Shown: positions 43,899 through 52,275, numbered from the stretch's first letter. The stretch is 64,000 bases of DNA from a bacterium (GCA_022709425.1 JAKLIW010000005.1:65422-129421); one strand, 5' to 3'. The notes: generated from the letters alone by a model not told the origin. Program-made: numbers and translations.

Positions 43899-44716
43899 CG
43901 GCGGTGGCCCCGAAGAAGCGGTTCTCCCCTGCGGCCCGCGCCGAACTCAAAAAAGCATTTACTGCGCTCGAAGAGAGCACCTTCGCGGCGAAACTCTCGA
44001 AACTCACCTTCGGGGCGACCGACCGCGGGATGCGGATGCTTCCCGGCGCGGTGGTCGGACTTATCGAAAAGGCGGTCGGTCCGGCGCTCGATACGGCGCT
44101 CGCCCTCGCGGTCCGGACGCTCGGCAAGGAGGGGGAGGCGGCCGAAGGACCGGTCGCGCGCCATATTCACAAGGCGGCGGTCGCCGTGTCGGGGGCGGCG
44201 GGCGGCGTCACGGGACTGCCCGGACTCATCGCCGAACTGCCCATCACCACCGTCATCATGCTCCGGCGCATCGCCGAGATAGCGCGCCGCAACGGCGAGG
44301 ACCTGAACGATCCGGCCACCCGGCTCGCCTGCCTCGAGGTCTTCGCGCTGACCGGTATCGGGGTTGCTCCCGAGGCGCTCGGATCGACCTATTACACCGC
44401 CCGCATCGCACTGCACGGCGTTCTCAAACGGGCCGCCGACGAACTGGGGAAGGGGAGCGGCCGTCTGGCCGGCGCCGCCTTCCGCGGAGTGCTTTCGAAG
44501 ATATCGGCGAAGTTCGGCAAGGATCTCGCCCGCGTCGCCGCGACCCGCGTGGTGCCGGTCGCCGGGGCGACCAGCGGCGCGGTCCTCAACGCGCTGTTCA
44601 TGGACCACTATCAGGAACTGGCCGAGGCGCACTTCACCATCCGCCGCCTCGAGCGGCAGTACGGCGCCGACACGGTGCGGAAAGCCTACGAGAACTTGCG
44701 GAAGAAAAAAGTCTAG
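43895..44716 (+). CDS. EcsC family protein
   Basis: A 273-residue protein with Ala/Gly-rich helices and the EcsC-family pattern: a long amphipathic N-terminal part, then 'GLPGLIAELPITTVIMLRRIAEIA' and 'VPVAGATSGAVLNALFMDHYQ' near the C-terminus. The family has no clear molecular role outside Bacillus, where EcsC accompanies an ABC transporter; no such transporter is present here. The ATG at 43895 overlaps the dapB stop as ATGA. It overlaps the convergent GNAT gene by four bases. Confidence 0.82.
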   Translation: MTAVAPKKRFSPAARAELKKAFTALEESTFAAKLSKLTFGATDRGMRMLPGAVVGLIEKAVGPALDTALALAVRTLGKEGEAAEGPVARHIHKAAVAVSGAAGGVTGLPGLIAELPITTVIMLRRIAEIARRNGEDLNDPATRLACLEVFALTGIGVAPEALGSTYYTARIALHGVLKRAADELGKGSGRLAGAAFRGVLSKISAKFGKDLARVAATRVVPVAGATSGAVLNALFMDHYQELAEAHFTIRRLERQYGADTVRKAYENLRKKKV

Positions 44717-45195
44717 CGGACGCGGCGGGTGTAGATGACCTTGTTGTCGCCGTTGTCGTAGAAGTCCTTGAGTTCGGCCTCCTTCACACAGCCGGTGGCG
44801 ATATAGAATTCACGCGTCGGCAGGTACTTTTCGCGCGAACTGGTCTCGATGTAGACGATCTCGCCGCCGCGCGCCGCTATCGCCTTGTCGGTCTCCTTCA
44901 TGAGCTGTTTGCCGATGCCTTTGCCGCGCGCATCGGCGTGGACGCCCATCCAGTAAAGGTCGTACCGCTGACGGGTGCAGGCTATCTCGCCGTAGCAGGC
45001 GTAGCCGAGCGTGCGGCCGTCGTCGTCGTCGGCGAAGACGAAGAAGTAGCCGCTCTTCTCCTCGCCCTGCGCGAGATTCTCTTCGCACAACTCGACCGCG
45101 ACCTCTATCTCATGGTCGTAGAAGAAGCCGGTCGAAGTGACGATATCGCGGATGCGCTGCGGATCGTCGGGACGGACGGTAGTGCGGAATTTCAT
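44713..45195 (-). CDS. GNAT family N-acetyltransferase
   Basis: A 160-residue single-domain protein. Motif A is visible as 'YWMGVHADARGKGIGKQLM', with the R-G-x-G-I-G-x-x-L pyrophosphate loop binding acetyl-CoA near residue 91, and 'FADDDDGRTLGYACYGE' forms the preceding strand. The substrate is unknown. The gene lies five bases after the ankyrin lipoprotein gene on the same strand and probably shares its transcript. Confidence 0.85.
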   Translation of the reverse strand: MKFRTTVRPDDPQRIRDIVTSTGFFYDHEIEVAVELCEENLAQGEEKSGYFFVFADDDDGRTLGYACYGEIACTRQRYDLYWMGVHADARGKGIGKQLMKETDKAIAARGGEIVYIETSSREKYLPTREFYIATGCVKEAELKDFYDNGDNKVIYTRRVR

Positions 45196-45200
45196 GGCGT

Positions 45201-46820
45201 TCAGAGTTTCCCCGCCTTGATGTCTTCCTCAAGCTCCTTCTTGATCCGCTCCTGACGCGCCTCTTCGTCGACGTCGAATACGACGCCTTCCTTCGCGCCC
45301 TTCTCAAGGAGGATCTTTTCCATCTCGGCATTCTTGACGGCGCGGGCATACATGAGGGCCGTCTTGCCGAACTTGCGTTCCTTGCGGTTGACCTGCACAC
45401 CGTTGTCGATGAGCACTTTGAAGACCGGGAAGTGGTCGTTCATGACCGCGAGGGTAAGTATCGACCAGCCCTCGTAATCGTACTCTTCGACATCGATCTT
45501 CTTGCGGTCGGTTATCTTCCACTGGACCTTCTGGAGGTTCTTGTCCCACCACGTCTTATTCTTCTGTTTGGCCCGTTCCTGCATGATCTCCTGCTTGGAA
45601 AGACGTCGTTTATGCTTGTAGGTCTTCACTCCCTCTTTTAGGAGGTATTGGGCGACCTCGGCGAGCCGCTGTTCTTTTTCGGCATCGCCCTTCGGCTGGG
45701 CGACGACATAGAAGAAGGGGTTGCGGACCGTTTCGCCGTCGGTGTCCTCAAGCAACGCGCCCTTCGAGACGAGGAATTTCATGATCTCAAGATAGCCACC
45801 CTCGGCGGCATACATGAGCAGATTCTTCTGACCGCGCTCATAGGCGGTGCGGATGGTCTCGTCGATCACTTCCTCGGTCTTCTCGATGTCGCCCTTGCCG
45901 GTCTCGTAGATGATGGTCTCGACCCGTTTTTTCACATCCTTCACGAGGACCGGGGCACCTTTGGCGACGAGCAGTTTCACCAGTTCGAGGTTGCCGTGCT
46001 GGACCGCCCAGAAGAGGACCGTTTTTTCCCGTTTCTCTTCGGTCTGGTTCAGGACCGCCTCTTTTATCTTGCGCTCCTTTTCGGCCTTCTTCTTCGCCTC
46101 TTCGAACGCCTTTTTTTCTTCTTCGGTCATCGGCTTTACGATATTGACCTGCGCCCCTTTGCCCAGCAGGAACTTGGCGGCGTCGGTCTTGTTCTCGCGA
46201 ACCGCGAAGACGAGTGCATTCTGGTTGTATTTGTCGAGCGCGTTCACCTCGACACCTTTGGCGAGGAAGAACTTCACGAGTTCCACATTGCCCGAGGCGG
46301 CGGCGTACATGAGGGTCGTACGGCCGAAATTATCCTTCGCCATCGGATCGGCGCCTTTTTCAACGAGGAAGTCGACCATCGCCTTGTTGCCTGCCTTGGC
46401 GGCCATCAGGAGCGGCGTCTCGCCTTCAAGCGATTTCGCGTTCGGGTCGGCGTTCTTGGCGATGAGCATATCGAATATCTCCTGATTGTTCTGCGCGGCG
46501 GCGAGCATCAGGATGGTGCGGCCCCGTTCGTCCTTGGTGTCGACGCCGGTGCCGGTGGAAAGCAGTTCCTTTGCCTTGCCCCAGTCTTTCTTGGTGGCCG
46601 CTTCGAGGATGGGCGGCAACGGCTTCGCGTCTTCGTCCATGTATTTCTTTTTCTTGGCATCTTCGGCCGTCGCGGCTTTTTTAGCCTCTTCCGCCTTTTT
46701 CATCTCGGCCTGTTTGACCGCTTCGGCTTCGATCTTCTTCTGGATCTCACTCTTGCCGTCGCCGCAACCCCAGACGAGCGGAAGACACGCGACAAGCACG
46801 ATAACGAAAAATTTCTTCAT
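45201..46820 (-). CDS. Ankyrin-repeat lipoprotein
   Basis: A 539-residue protein with a lipobox ending at Cys19 (PLVWGC), a Lys/Glu/Ala-rich coiled-coil spacer at about 25-75, and seven or more ankyrin repeats. Repeat cores include 'GRTILMLAAAQNN', 'GETPLLMAAKAGN', 'GRTTLMYAAASGN', 'EKTVLFWAVQHGN', 'KNLLMYAAEGGY' and 'GKTALMYARAVKN'. Two repeats are interrupted by long Lys/Glu-rich inserts. It is probably envelope-anchored with a protein-binding solenoid. The ATG at 46820 (GGGGAGCGC upstream) is chosen over longer frames because it starts the signal peptide. Confidence 0.88.
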   Translation of the reverse strand: MKKFFVIVLVACLPLVWGCGDGKSEIQKKIEAEAVKQAEMKKAEEAKKAATAEDAKKKKYMDEDAKPLPPILEAATKKDWGKAKELLSTGTGVDTKDERGRTILMLAAAQNNQEIFDMLIAKNADPNAKSLEGETPLLMAAKAGNKAMVDFLVEKGADPMAKDNFGRTTLMYAAASGNVELVKFFLAKGVEVNALDKYNQNALVFAVRENKTDAAKFLLGKGAQVNIVKPMTEEEKKAFEEAKKKAEKERKIKEAVLNQTEEKREKTVLFWAVQHGNLELVKLLVAKGAPVLVKDVKKRVETIIYETGKGDIEKTEEVIDETIRTAYERGQKNLLMYAAEGGYLEIMKFLVSKGALLEDTDGETVRNPFFYVVAQPKGDAEKEQRLAEVAQYLLKEGVKTYKHKRRLSKQEIMQERAKQKNKTWWDKNLQKVQWKITDRKKIDVEEYDYEGWSILTLAVMNDHFPVFKVLIDNGVQVNRKERKFGKTALMYARAVKNAEMEKILLEKGAKEGVVFDVDEEARQERIKKELEEDIKAGKL

Positions 46821-46858
46821 GATGCGCTCCCCTATATATGGAAAAAAACATTTTATGC

Positions 46859-46886
46859 ACCATAACACATAAAAAGCATTTTTCAA
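46859..46886 (-). promoter_or_regulatory. Promoter of the ankyrin lipoprotein gene
   Basis: Minus strand TTGAAA, 16 bases, TATGGT, ending 38 bases before the ATG at 46820. The 282-base gap between this gene and hgcA contains this promoter, an AT-rich stretch and the hgcA promoter, and nothing else that I can see. Confidence 0.65.
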
Positions 46887-47021
46887 AAAAAAAATGCCGG
46901 AATGACGAAACGGATGAATATTTTTTAGCGACGGAGATGGCAAGAGCCGATTAGTCGCCCGTTATTGTTTGTAAAAATATAGAGTTCCCCATTCTCCGGC
47001 GTCATGGTTCGCAACATCTTC

Positions 47022-47049
47022 TTGACTTCGGTCGCCGACCTCACATACT
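47022..47049 (+). promoter_or_regulatory. Promoter of hgcAB
   Basis: TTGACT, 16 bases, CATACT, ending 53 bases before the hgcA ATG. The -35, the spacing and the sequence after the -10 are nearly the same as at the arsR promoter 1.37 kb downstream. Confidence 0.75.
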
Positions 47050-47068
47050 CGCAGAGGCGGCGACTTGA
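47044..47068 (+). promoter_or_regulatory. Putative ArsR operator at hgcA
   Basis: A 25-base block that includes the -10 and the inverted repeat CGC-AGAG-GCG (47050-47059). It matches the block at 48417-48441 in 19 of 25 positions at the same distance from the -35. Overlap with the -10 and start site is what a repressor site needs. Regulator identity is inferred. Confidence 0.6.
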
Positions 47069-47102
47069 GACGCCGTGACCCTCGATGAGAAAGGGAGCGA
47101 CG

Positions 47103-48101
47103 ATGCTGAAAATAGCGGCCATAACTCTTCCGGGCGCGCCCCAAAAAATCACGACGACCCTTTCGACCCGCGACCGGCTGGGCCATCTGCTGGTCCGGCT
47201 CGGCTGGCGGCGGCGTCAGTATCGCACCGAACCGGCCCTCTACCGCATCGGGTCCCCGACCCCCGAAAGCCCCGTCATCGTCACCGCCAACTACACGCTC
47301 ACCGTCGACACGGTCCGCGACGCCTGCGCCGGGCTCGATCTCTGGGTGCTTGTTATCGATACGCGCGGCATCAATGTCTGGTGCGCCGCCGGGAAAGGGA
47401 CCTTCGGCACCGGCGAGATAGCGCGGATGGTGAAAGAGGCGCGTCTTGATAAGATCGTGAAGCATCGTCGCCTCATCGTGCCGCAACTGGGGGCGCCGGG
47501 CGTCTCGGCCCACCGCGTGAAACAGTTGACCGGATTTGATGTCGTCTACGGTCCGGTGCGGATAGCGGACCTCCGCCCGTTCCTCGCCGCCGATATGCGG
47601 GCGAATGACGATATGCGTCGCGTCCGGTTCGACATCGCCGACCGGATCGCCGTCGTGCCGATAGAACTGGTGATGGCATGGCCGCTCCTGCTCATTGCGC
47701 TCGCGGCGGGGCTCTGGCTCTGGGCGCTCCACGCGGCGACCTTCTGGGGCGCCGTCCTGCCGCTTTTGGGCGCGGTCGTCATGGGAACGGTCGTCGTACC
47801 GATCGCGTTGCCGCTCTTCCCGTTCCGCCCGTTCGTCCTCAAGGGTCTCGCGGGCGGCATCCTGTGGGCGCTCCTCATGATAGCCCTCTTTCCGGCCGAT
47901 CTCCTCACGGCGGCGCGCCATCTGACGCTCCTGCCGCCGGTCACCGCCTATCTCGCCTTCAATTTCACCGGCTCGACCGCCTTCACTTCGCCGTCGGGGG
48001 TCAAGGCAGAAATACGCTGGTTCACTTGGCCGCTCCTCGTCTGGTTCGCGGTCGGCGTCATTCTCTACATCGTCGATATGGCGCGGGGGTGGCTCTCATG
48101 A
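47103..48101 (+). CDS. hgcA: HgcA, corrinoid protein of mercury methylation
   Basis: A 332-residue protein with an N-terminal corrinoid-binding domain related to CdhD/CFeSP and a C-terminal domain of four or five membrane helices (about 190-330). The cap-helix signature NVWCAAGKGTFGT is at 91-103; Cys94 corresponds to the cysteine that ligates cobalt in characterised HgcA. 'SPVIVTANYTLTVD' and 'FNFTGSTAFTSPSG' are further family blocks. With HgcB it transfers a methyl group to Hg(II). The ATG at 47103 follows GGGAG by five bases; an in-frame ATG at 47085 lacks a ribosome site. The stop overlaps the hgcB start. Confidence 0.95.
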   Translation: MLKIAAITLPGAPQKITTTLSTRDRLGHLLVRLGWRRRQYRTEPALYRIGSPTPESPVIVTANYTLTVDTVRDACAGLDLWVLVIDTRGINVWCAAGKGTFGTGEIARMVKEARLDKIVKHRRLIVPQLGAPGVSAHRVKQLTGFDVVYGPVRIADLRPFLAADMRANDDMRRVRFDIADRIAVVPIELVMAWPLLLIALAAGLWLWALHAATFWGAVLPLLGAVVMGTVVVPIALPLFPFRPFVLKGLAGGILWALLMIALFPADLLTAARHLTLLPPVTAYLAFNFTGSTAFTSPSGVKAEIRWFTWPLLVWFAVGVILYIVDMARGWLS

Positions 48102-48361
48102 GATATCTCGAATCGGTGGTGACGCTCCAGCTCGACACCGCAAAGTGCATCGGTTGCGGCCGGTGCGCCGAGGTCTGCCCGCACCGCGTCTTCGCGATGA
48201 ACGATAAAAAAGCGGCGATCGTCGACCGCGGCGCCTGCATGGAGTGCGGCGCCTGTCAGAAGAACTGTCCGGCCGACGCGATAACGGTTCAAGCCGGTGT
48301 CGGTTGCGCCTACGCCCTCATCCGGTCGCGCATCACCGGCAAAGAGGCTTGCTGCGGCTAA
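48098..48361 (+). CDS. hgcB: HgcB, 2[4Fe-4S] ferredoxin of mercury methylation
   Basis: An 87-residue ferredoxin that reduces the HgcA corrinoid. Two CX2CX2CX3C clusters lie at Cys17/20/23/27 and Cys47/50/53/57; the second reads CMECGACQKNCP, the HgcB signature. Cys70 in GVGCA and the terminal pair Cys85-Cys86 (ACCG) match conserved HgcB cysteines thought to bind Hg(II). The ATG overlaps the hgcA TGA (ATGA), so expression is coupled. All eleven expected cysteines are present, so the pair looks functional. Confidence 0.94.
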   Translation: MRYLESVVTLQLDTAKCIGCGRCAEVCPHRVFAMNDKKAAIVDRGACMECGACQKNCPADAITVQAGVGCAYALIRSRITGKEACCG

Positions 48362-48394
48362 ACCCCTCGTGTTTTGAGTTACTGAATCTTATTC

Positions 48395-48422
48395 TTGACT
48401 TCGCTTTTTGTCTTCATATACT
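48395..48422 (+). promoter_or_regulatory. Promoter of arsR and the downstream ars genes
   Basis: TTGACT, 16 bases, TATACT, ending 32 bases before the arsR ATG. Because the -35 starts 33 bases after the hgcB stop, the ars genes can be transcribed from here as well as by read-through from hgcAB. Confidence 0.78.
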
Positions 48423-48441
48423 CGCATAAGCGGTTATTTGA
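48417..48441 (+). promoter_or_regulatory. Putative ArsR operator at arsR (autoregulation)
   Basis: Overlaps the -10 and contains CGC-ATAA-GCG (48423-48432) with an AT-rich flank, like known ArsR/SmtB sites. It is the better-conserved partner of the block at 47044-47068. Confidence 0.65.
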
Positions 48442-48454
48442 CAACGAGGCGACC

Positions 48455-48811
48455 ATGAAAAAAGAAGCACGGTTTTTTAAGGCGCTGGCCGACGATACGC
48501 GGCTTGCCATCCTCGCGCTCCTCTCGTGGGAGGAGGAATTGTGCGTCTGCGACATCCTGACGGTGCTCGATCTCACCCAATCGAAAGCGTCGCGCCATCT
48601 GCGGTATCTGACGCAGGCGGGGATCCTTGAGGACCGGCGCGAGGCGGTGTGGGTCTATTACCGGCTGTCGCCCGACATGACACCGCTCGAAGCGGGCATC
48701 GTGAAGAGCGTACAGGAACATTTCGGCGGCAAAGCCTACGCGGCGCTGAAAAAGAAACTACAGGGGTGGCTTGCCAAGAAAGGCGCCTCGCCGCTGTGCA
48801 AGTGCACATAA
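48455..48811 (+). CDS. arsR: ArsR/SmtB family metalloregulator
   Basis: A 118-residue winged-helix repressor. The metal site ELCVCDI (Cys30, Cys32) is the alpha-3 As(III)/Sb(III) motif of ArsR. 'QSKASRHLRYLTQAGI' is the DNA-recognition helix. An additional CKC pair lies at the C-terminus (Cys115, Cys117). The frame opens back to 48395, but the ATG at 48455 is the real start because 48395 is inside the promoter. It probably represses its own gene and, by operator similarity, hgcAB. An ArsR-like HgcR is known to control hgcAB in a Pseudodesulfovibrio. Confidence 0.9.
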   Translation: MKKEARFFKALADDTRLAILALLSWEEELCVCDILTVLDLTQSKASRHLRYLTQAGILEDRREAVWVYYRLSPDMTPLEAGIVKSVQEHFGGKAYAALKKKLQGWLAKKGASPLCKCT

Positions 48812-48832
48812 CGCTTTGATACGGAGGCGACA

Positions 48833-49066
48833 ATGAAGAAATTGCAGGTGCTCGGGACCGGTTGTCCCAAATGCAAACAACTGGCGCAAATGACCGAGAC
48901 AGCAGCACAGGAACTCGGTATCGAGTACGAACTGATCAAGGTGACCGACATCAACGACATCCTTTCGTTCGGGGTGATGATGACCCCGGCGCTCGTCGTT
49001 GACGGCGTTCTGAAGGTGGCGGGGAAGGTGCCGCCGGTCGCCGAGATAAAGAAACTTCTGGCTTGA
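48833..49066 (+). CDS. Small thioredoxin-like redox protein (ArsE-like)
   Basis: A 77-residue TM0996/MTH895-type thioredoxin fold with a Cys11-Pro-Lys-Cys14 active site and the cis-Pro segment 'MMTPALVVDGV'. It has no signal peptide, so it is cytosolic. Such proteins accompany arsenic operons; in the Shewanella arsEFG operon the equivalent protein is named ArsE and takes part in organoarsenical reduction. The ribosome site is CGGAGGCGAC. Naming it ArsE rests on gene order. Confidence 0.78.
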   Translation: MKKLQVLGTGCPKCKQLAQMTETAAQELGIEYELIKVTDINDILSFGVMMTPALVVDGVLKVAGKVPPVAEIKKLLA

Positions 49067-49077
49067 GGAAGAAGGCG

Positions 49078-49554
49078 ATGAACGCAAAGAAGATAGTGAC
49101 AATACTGTTGGCCCTGTTCGCGGCGGCGGGTATCGTCTATGCCGTCATAGGCGGCGATCCCACGAAAAGAGCGACATCGGCACTGGAGGCGCAGGGCGTA
49201 ACAGCCGCCTCCGATGGGCTGGTGGTCTACTACTTCCACACCTCGTTCCGCTGTCATTCGTGCCTTACCATCGAGCGACTGACGCACGAAACGCTCAACG
49301 AACAGTTCGCGGCCGAACAAAAAAGCGGAGCCATCCGGTGGCAGATGGTGAACTACGAGGAGCCGGCCAATGAACATTTCATCGACGACTATAAACTCTA
49401 CACCAAACAGGTCATTCTCTCGGCGGTGAAGGGGGGCAACGAGGTCGCGTGGAAAGACCTCGAGGATATCTGGTCGTTGAAGAATGACGAAATGCGCTTC
49501 AAACTGTATATCGCCGAAGAGATACAGAGGTTCCGCGCGGAGAACGGCCTATGA
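49078..49554 (+). CDS. ArsF-like exported thiol protein
   Basis: A 158-residue protein with an N-terminal membrane anchor (about 5-24) and a thioredoxin-like domain whose CxxC is Cys59-His-Ser-Cys62 in 'YYFHTSFRCHSC'. This pattern matches the family annotated as nitrophenyl compound nitroreductase subunit ArsF. The domain should lie outside the inner membrane. The ATG at 49078 follows GAGGAAGAAGG; a TTG at 49063 also opens the frame. The stop overlaps the next gene as ATGA. Confidence 0.78.
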   Translation: MNAKKIVTILLALFAAAGIVYAVIGGDPTKRATSALEAQGVTAASDGLVVYYFHTSFRCHSCLTIERLTHETLNEQFAAEQKSGAIRWQMVNYEEPANEHFIDDYKLYTKQVILSAVKGGNEVAWKDLEDIWSLKNDEMRFKLYIAEEIQRFRAENGL

Positions 49555-50240
49555 CCGTTGCGGCCATCATCGGGGCATTGTGGCTCGGCATCCTTACCTC
49601 GGTAAGCCCCTGTCCGCTCGCCACCAACATCGCGGCGGTGTCCTACATCTCGCGGACCCTCGGCGATAAACGGTCGGTCTTTCTATCTGCGGCCCTCTAC
49701 ACCATCGGCCGGATGGTCGCCTATGTGGCGATCGCCTTCATCGTGGTGCAGAGCATCCTTTCGATACCGAAGGTGTCGATCTGGCTCCAGATCTATATGC
49801 CGAAACTCTTGGGGCCGCTCCTTATTATTGTCGGGCTGTTCCTCGTCGAACTTATCTCGGTGAACCTTCCCGGGAGCAAGACCCAGCGCGATTTCTCCAA
49901 ATTTGGCCTTGCCGGCGCGGTGCTGATGGGCTTCCTGTTCGCCCTCGCCCTCTGCCCCGTTTCGGCGGCGCTCTTTTTCGGATCGCTCATACCGCTGGCG
50001 ATACAGCAGTCATCGCCGGTCGCCCTGCCGCTCATCTACGGCATCGGGACGGCGCTCCCGGTCATCGCCTTCGCCGTCGCCCTGTCGCTGGGCAGTACGG
50101 CGCTCGCGACCGCCTTCAACGCCGTTACCCGTTGGGAAAAGCCGATACGGATAGCCTTCGGCGTCATCATCATCGTGGTCGGCGTCTATCTGACACTGGT
50201 TCATGTCTTCGGCGTTCAATTGACGGCGATCGGAGGATAG
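49551..50240 (+). CDS. CcdA/DsbD-like membrane protein (ArsG-like)
   Basis: A 229-residue protein with six predicted membrane helices. Cys21 in 'VSPCPLATN' and Cys135 in 'ALCPVSAAL' are the paired intramembrane cysteines of CcdA/DsbD transporters, which carry reducing equivalents across the inner membrane. In arsenic operons this group is called ArsG, described as an aromatic arsenical efflux permease. The retained Cys pair would also allow electron transfer. It overlaps the preceding gene by four bases. Confidence 0.82.
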   Translation: MTVAAIIGALWLGILTSVSPCPLATNIAAVSYISRTLGDKRSVFLSAALYTIGRMVAYVAIAFIVVQSILSIPKVSIWLQIYMPKLLGPLLIIVGLFLVELISVNLPGSKTQRDFSKFGLAGAVLMGFLFALALCPVSAALFFGSLIPLAIQQSSPVALPLIYGIGTALPVIAFAVALSLGSTALATAFNAVTRWEKPIRIAFGVIIIVVGVYLTLVHVFGVQLTAIGG

Positions 50241-50243
50241 GCG

Positions 50244-51206
50244 ATGTTCGGCTGGTGGCAATATATCGTCGACCTTTTGGTCTACGATCTCGCTGGTATG
50301 GAGCGCGGTACACCGGTGGCCGCGGCGATAGATTTCTTCCTGTTCGATACGGTCAAGATACTATTGCTCCTTATCGTCATCATCTTCGCGATCACCTTCA
50401 TCCGCACCTTTTTCCCGCCGGAACGGACGCGGCGCATTCTCGCGGCGAAAAAAGAGGGTCTTTGGGGCGCCCATGTGGCGGCGGCGCTTCTCGGCATAGT
50501 GACGCCGTTCTGTTCCTGCTCCGCCGTGCCGCTTTTCATCGGGTTCGTCGAGGCGGGGATACCGCTCGGGGTCACCTTTTCGTACCTCATCGCCGCGCCG
50601 ATGGTCAACGAGGTGGCGCTCGGGATGCTGTATGGGATGTTCGGGTTCAAGGTGGCGCTCATCTATCTCGTTTCGGGTGAGGTCATCGCCATCGTGAGCG
50701 GCATCATCATCGGGCGGCTCGGTCTTGAGAAATGGGTCGAGGAGTGTGTCTACACGATAAAAGTGGGGGCGCAGGAGGTGACGGTGCCGACCTTCCGCGA
50801 ACGGATCAGCGAGTCGTATCAGTTCACCCTGCAGGTGCTCGGGAAGATATGGCTCTACGTCCTTATCGGCATCGGTATCGGCGCGCTGATGCATGGCTGG
50901 ATACCGGCCGGAGCGCTTGCTCAGTACGCTGGGCGCGACAACCCTTTCGCGGTGCTTGTCGCGGTCGTCGCCGGGGTGCCGCTCTACGCCAATGCGGCCG
51001 GAGTGATACCGCTTGTGGCCGAACTGAGCCGCGCCGGGGTGGCGATGGGGACGGCGCTTGCTTTCATGATGGCGGTGACTGCCCTTTCGATCCCCGAGAT
51101 GATCCTCCTGCGCCGCGTCCTGAAGCCGAAACTGCTGGCGATCTTCGTTGCCATCGTGAGTCTCGGCATCATCATGACCGGGTATCTCTTCAACACATTG
51201 TTATAA
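50244..51206 (+). CDS. Permease, ArsP/DUF318 family
   Basis: A 320-residue protein with about eight membrane helices, the signature '[12 protein letters not shown]' (Cys90, Cys92) and a second half with '[15 protein letters not shown]', as in ArsP-type permeases that export trivalent methylated or aromatic arsenicals. A cytoplasmic loop of about 45 residues separates the halves. The gene begins three bases after the ArsG-like gene. The substrate could be an organoarsenical or another soft metal species. Confidence 0.85.
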   Translation: MFGWWQYIVDLLVYDLAGMERGTPVAAAIDFFLFDTVKILLLLIVIIFAITFIRTFFPPERTRRILAAKKEGLWGAHVAAALLGIVTPFCSCSAVPLFIGFVEAGIPLGVTFSYLIAAPMVNEVALGMLYGMFGFKVALIYLVSGEVIAIVSGIIIGRLGLEKWVEECVYTIKVGAQEVTVPTFRERISESYQFTLQVLGKIWLYVLIGIGIGALMHGWIPAGALAQYAGRDNPFAVLVAVVAGVPLYANAAGVIPLVAELSRAGVAMGTALAFMMAVTALSIPEMILLRRVLKPKLLAIFVAIVSLGIIMTGYLFNTLL

Positions 51207-51219
51207 CGAGGGTCCACCC

Positions 51220-52254
51220 ATGAAGAACCTTGCCTTCCTCGACCGCTACCTGACGCTCTGGATATTCCTCGCGATGGGGGTCGGGGTCCTTGCCGGCTGG
51301 GCCTATCCCGGCATCGCCGACATCATCAACTACTTCTCCTACGGCACCACCTCCATCCCGATCGCGGTGGGGCTTATCCTGATGATGTATCCGCCGCTTG
51401 CCAAAGTGCGCTACGAGCGAATGGGTGACATTCTCAAGAACAAGAAAGTGCTCGCGCTGTCGCTCATCCAGAACTGGATCGTCGGTCCGGTGCTGATGTT
51501 CGGACTCGCGGTGCTGTTCCTTTCCGATAAGCCGGAATATATGATCGGGCTGATCATGATCGGCCTTGCCCGCTGTATCGCGATGGTCATCGTCTGGAAC
51601 GACCTCGCGAAAGGCGACCGTGAATACTGCGCGGCGCTCGTCGCCTTCAACTCGATCTTTCAGGTGCTCCTCTTTTCGGTCTACGCATGGTTCTTCATCA
51701 CCTTCCTGCCGCAGAAACTCGGGCTTGCCGGGGCGGAGGTGAACATCACTATCGGACAGATAGCGATCACGGTATTCATCTTCCTCGGCATTCCGTTCCT
51801 CGCGGGTCTTTTCAGCCGTTACGGGCTCATCGCGGCGAAGGGGCGCGAATGGTTCGACACCGTCTACGCCCCGAAGATCGGGCCGATCACGCTGGTCGCG
51901 CTTCTGTTCACCATCCTCGTCATGTTCTCGCTCAAGGGCGAATATATCGTCAACCTGCCGTTCGATGTGGTCCGCATCGCGTTGCCGCTCGCCATCTACT
52001 TCGCGGTGATGTTCGTCGTCTCCTTCTGGATGTCCAAGGCGGTCGGGGCGACCTACGAGGAGTCGGCGACGCTGTCGTTCACCGCCGCCTCCAACAACTT
52101 CGAGCTGGCCATCGCCGTTGCGGTCGCCACCTTCGGCATCAACCACGGTGCCGCCTTCTCGGCGGTCATCGGCCCGCTTATCGAGGTGCCGGCGCTTATT
52201 TTGTTGGTGAATCTCGCCTTCTATTTCAGAAAGCGCTGGTATGCCATCGTCTGA
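51220..52254 (+). CDS. acr3: Arsenite efflux transporter, Acr3 type
   Basis: A 344-residue transporter of the BART superfamily with ten membrane helices. The conserved cysteine of Acr3 is Cys119 in '[18 protein letters not shown]', and the paired discontinuous-helix segment '[18 protein letters not shown]' is near 290. It exports As(III) using the proton gradient. Ribosome site GAGGGTCC. No ArsA ATPase and no arsenate reductase are encoded nearby. The last gene of the ars cluster. Confidence 0.93.
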   Translation: MKNLAFLDRYLTLWIFLAMGVGVLAGWAYPGIADIINYFSYGTTSIPIAVGLILMMYPPLAKVRYERMGDILKNKKVLALSLIQNWIVGPVLMFGLAVLFLSDKPEYMIGLIMIGLARCIAMVIVWNDLAKGDREYCAALVAFNSIFQVLLFSVYAWFFITFLPQKLGLAGAEVNITIGQIAITVFIFLGIPFLAGLFSRYGLIAAKGREWFDTVYAPKIGPITLVALLFTILVMFSLKGEYIVNLPFDVVRIALPLAIYFAVMFVVSFWMSKAVGATYEESATLSFTAASNNFELAIAVAVATFGINHGAAFSAVIGPLIEVPALILLVNLAFYFRKRWYAIV

Positions 52255-52275
52255 TCGCCGTCTTTTAAAATTCAT

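Noticed and set aside
46962..47921. 319-codon minus-strand frame across hgcA
   Set aside because: It covers the hgcA promoter and coding region on the other strand; the Arg/Asp/His-rich translation is a shadow of hgcA.
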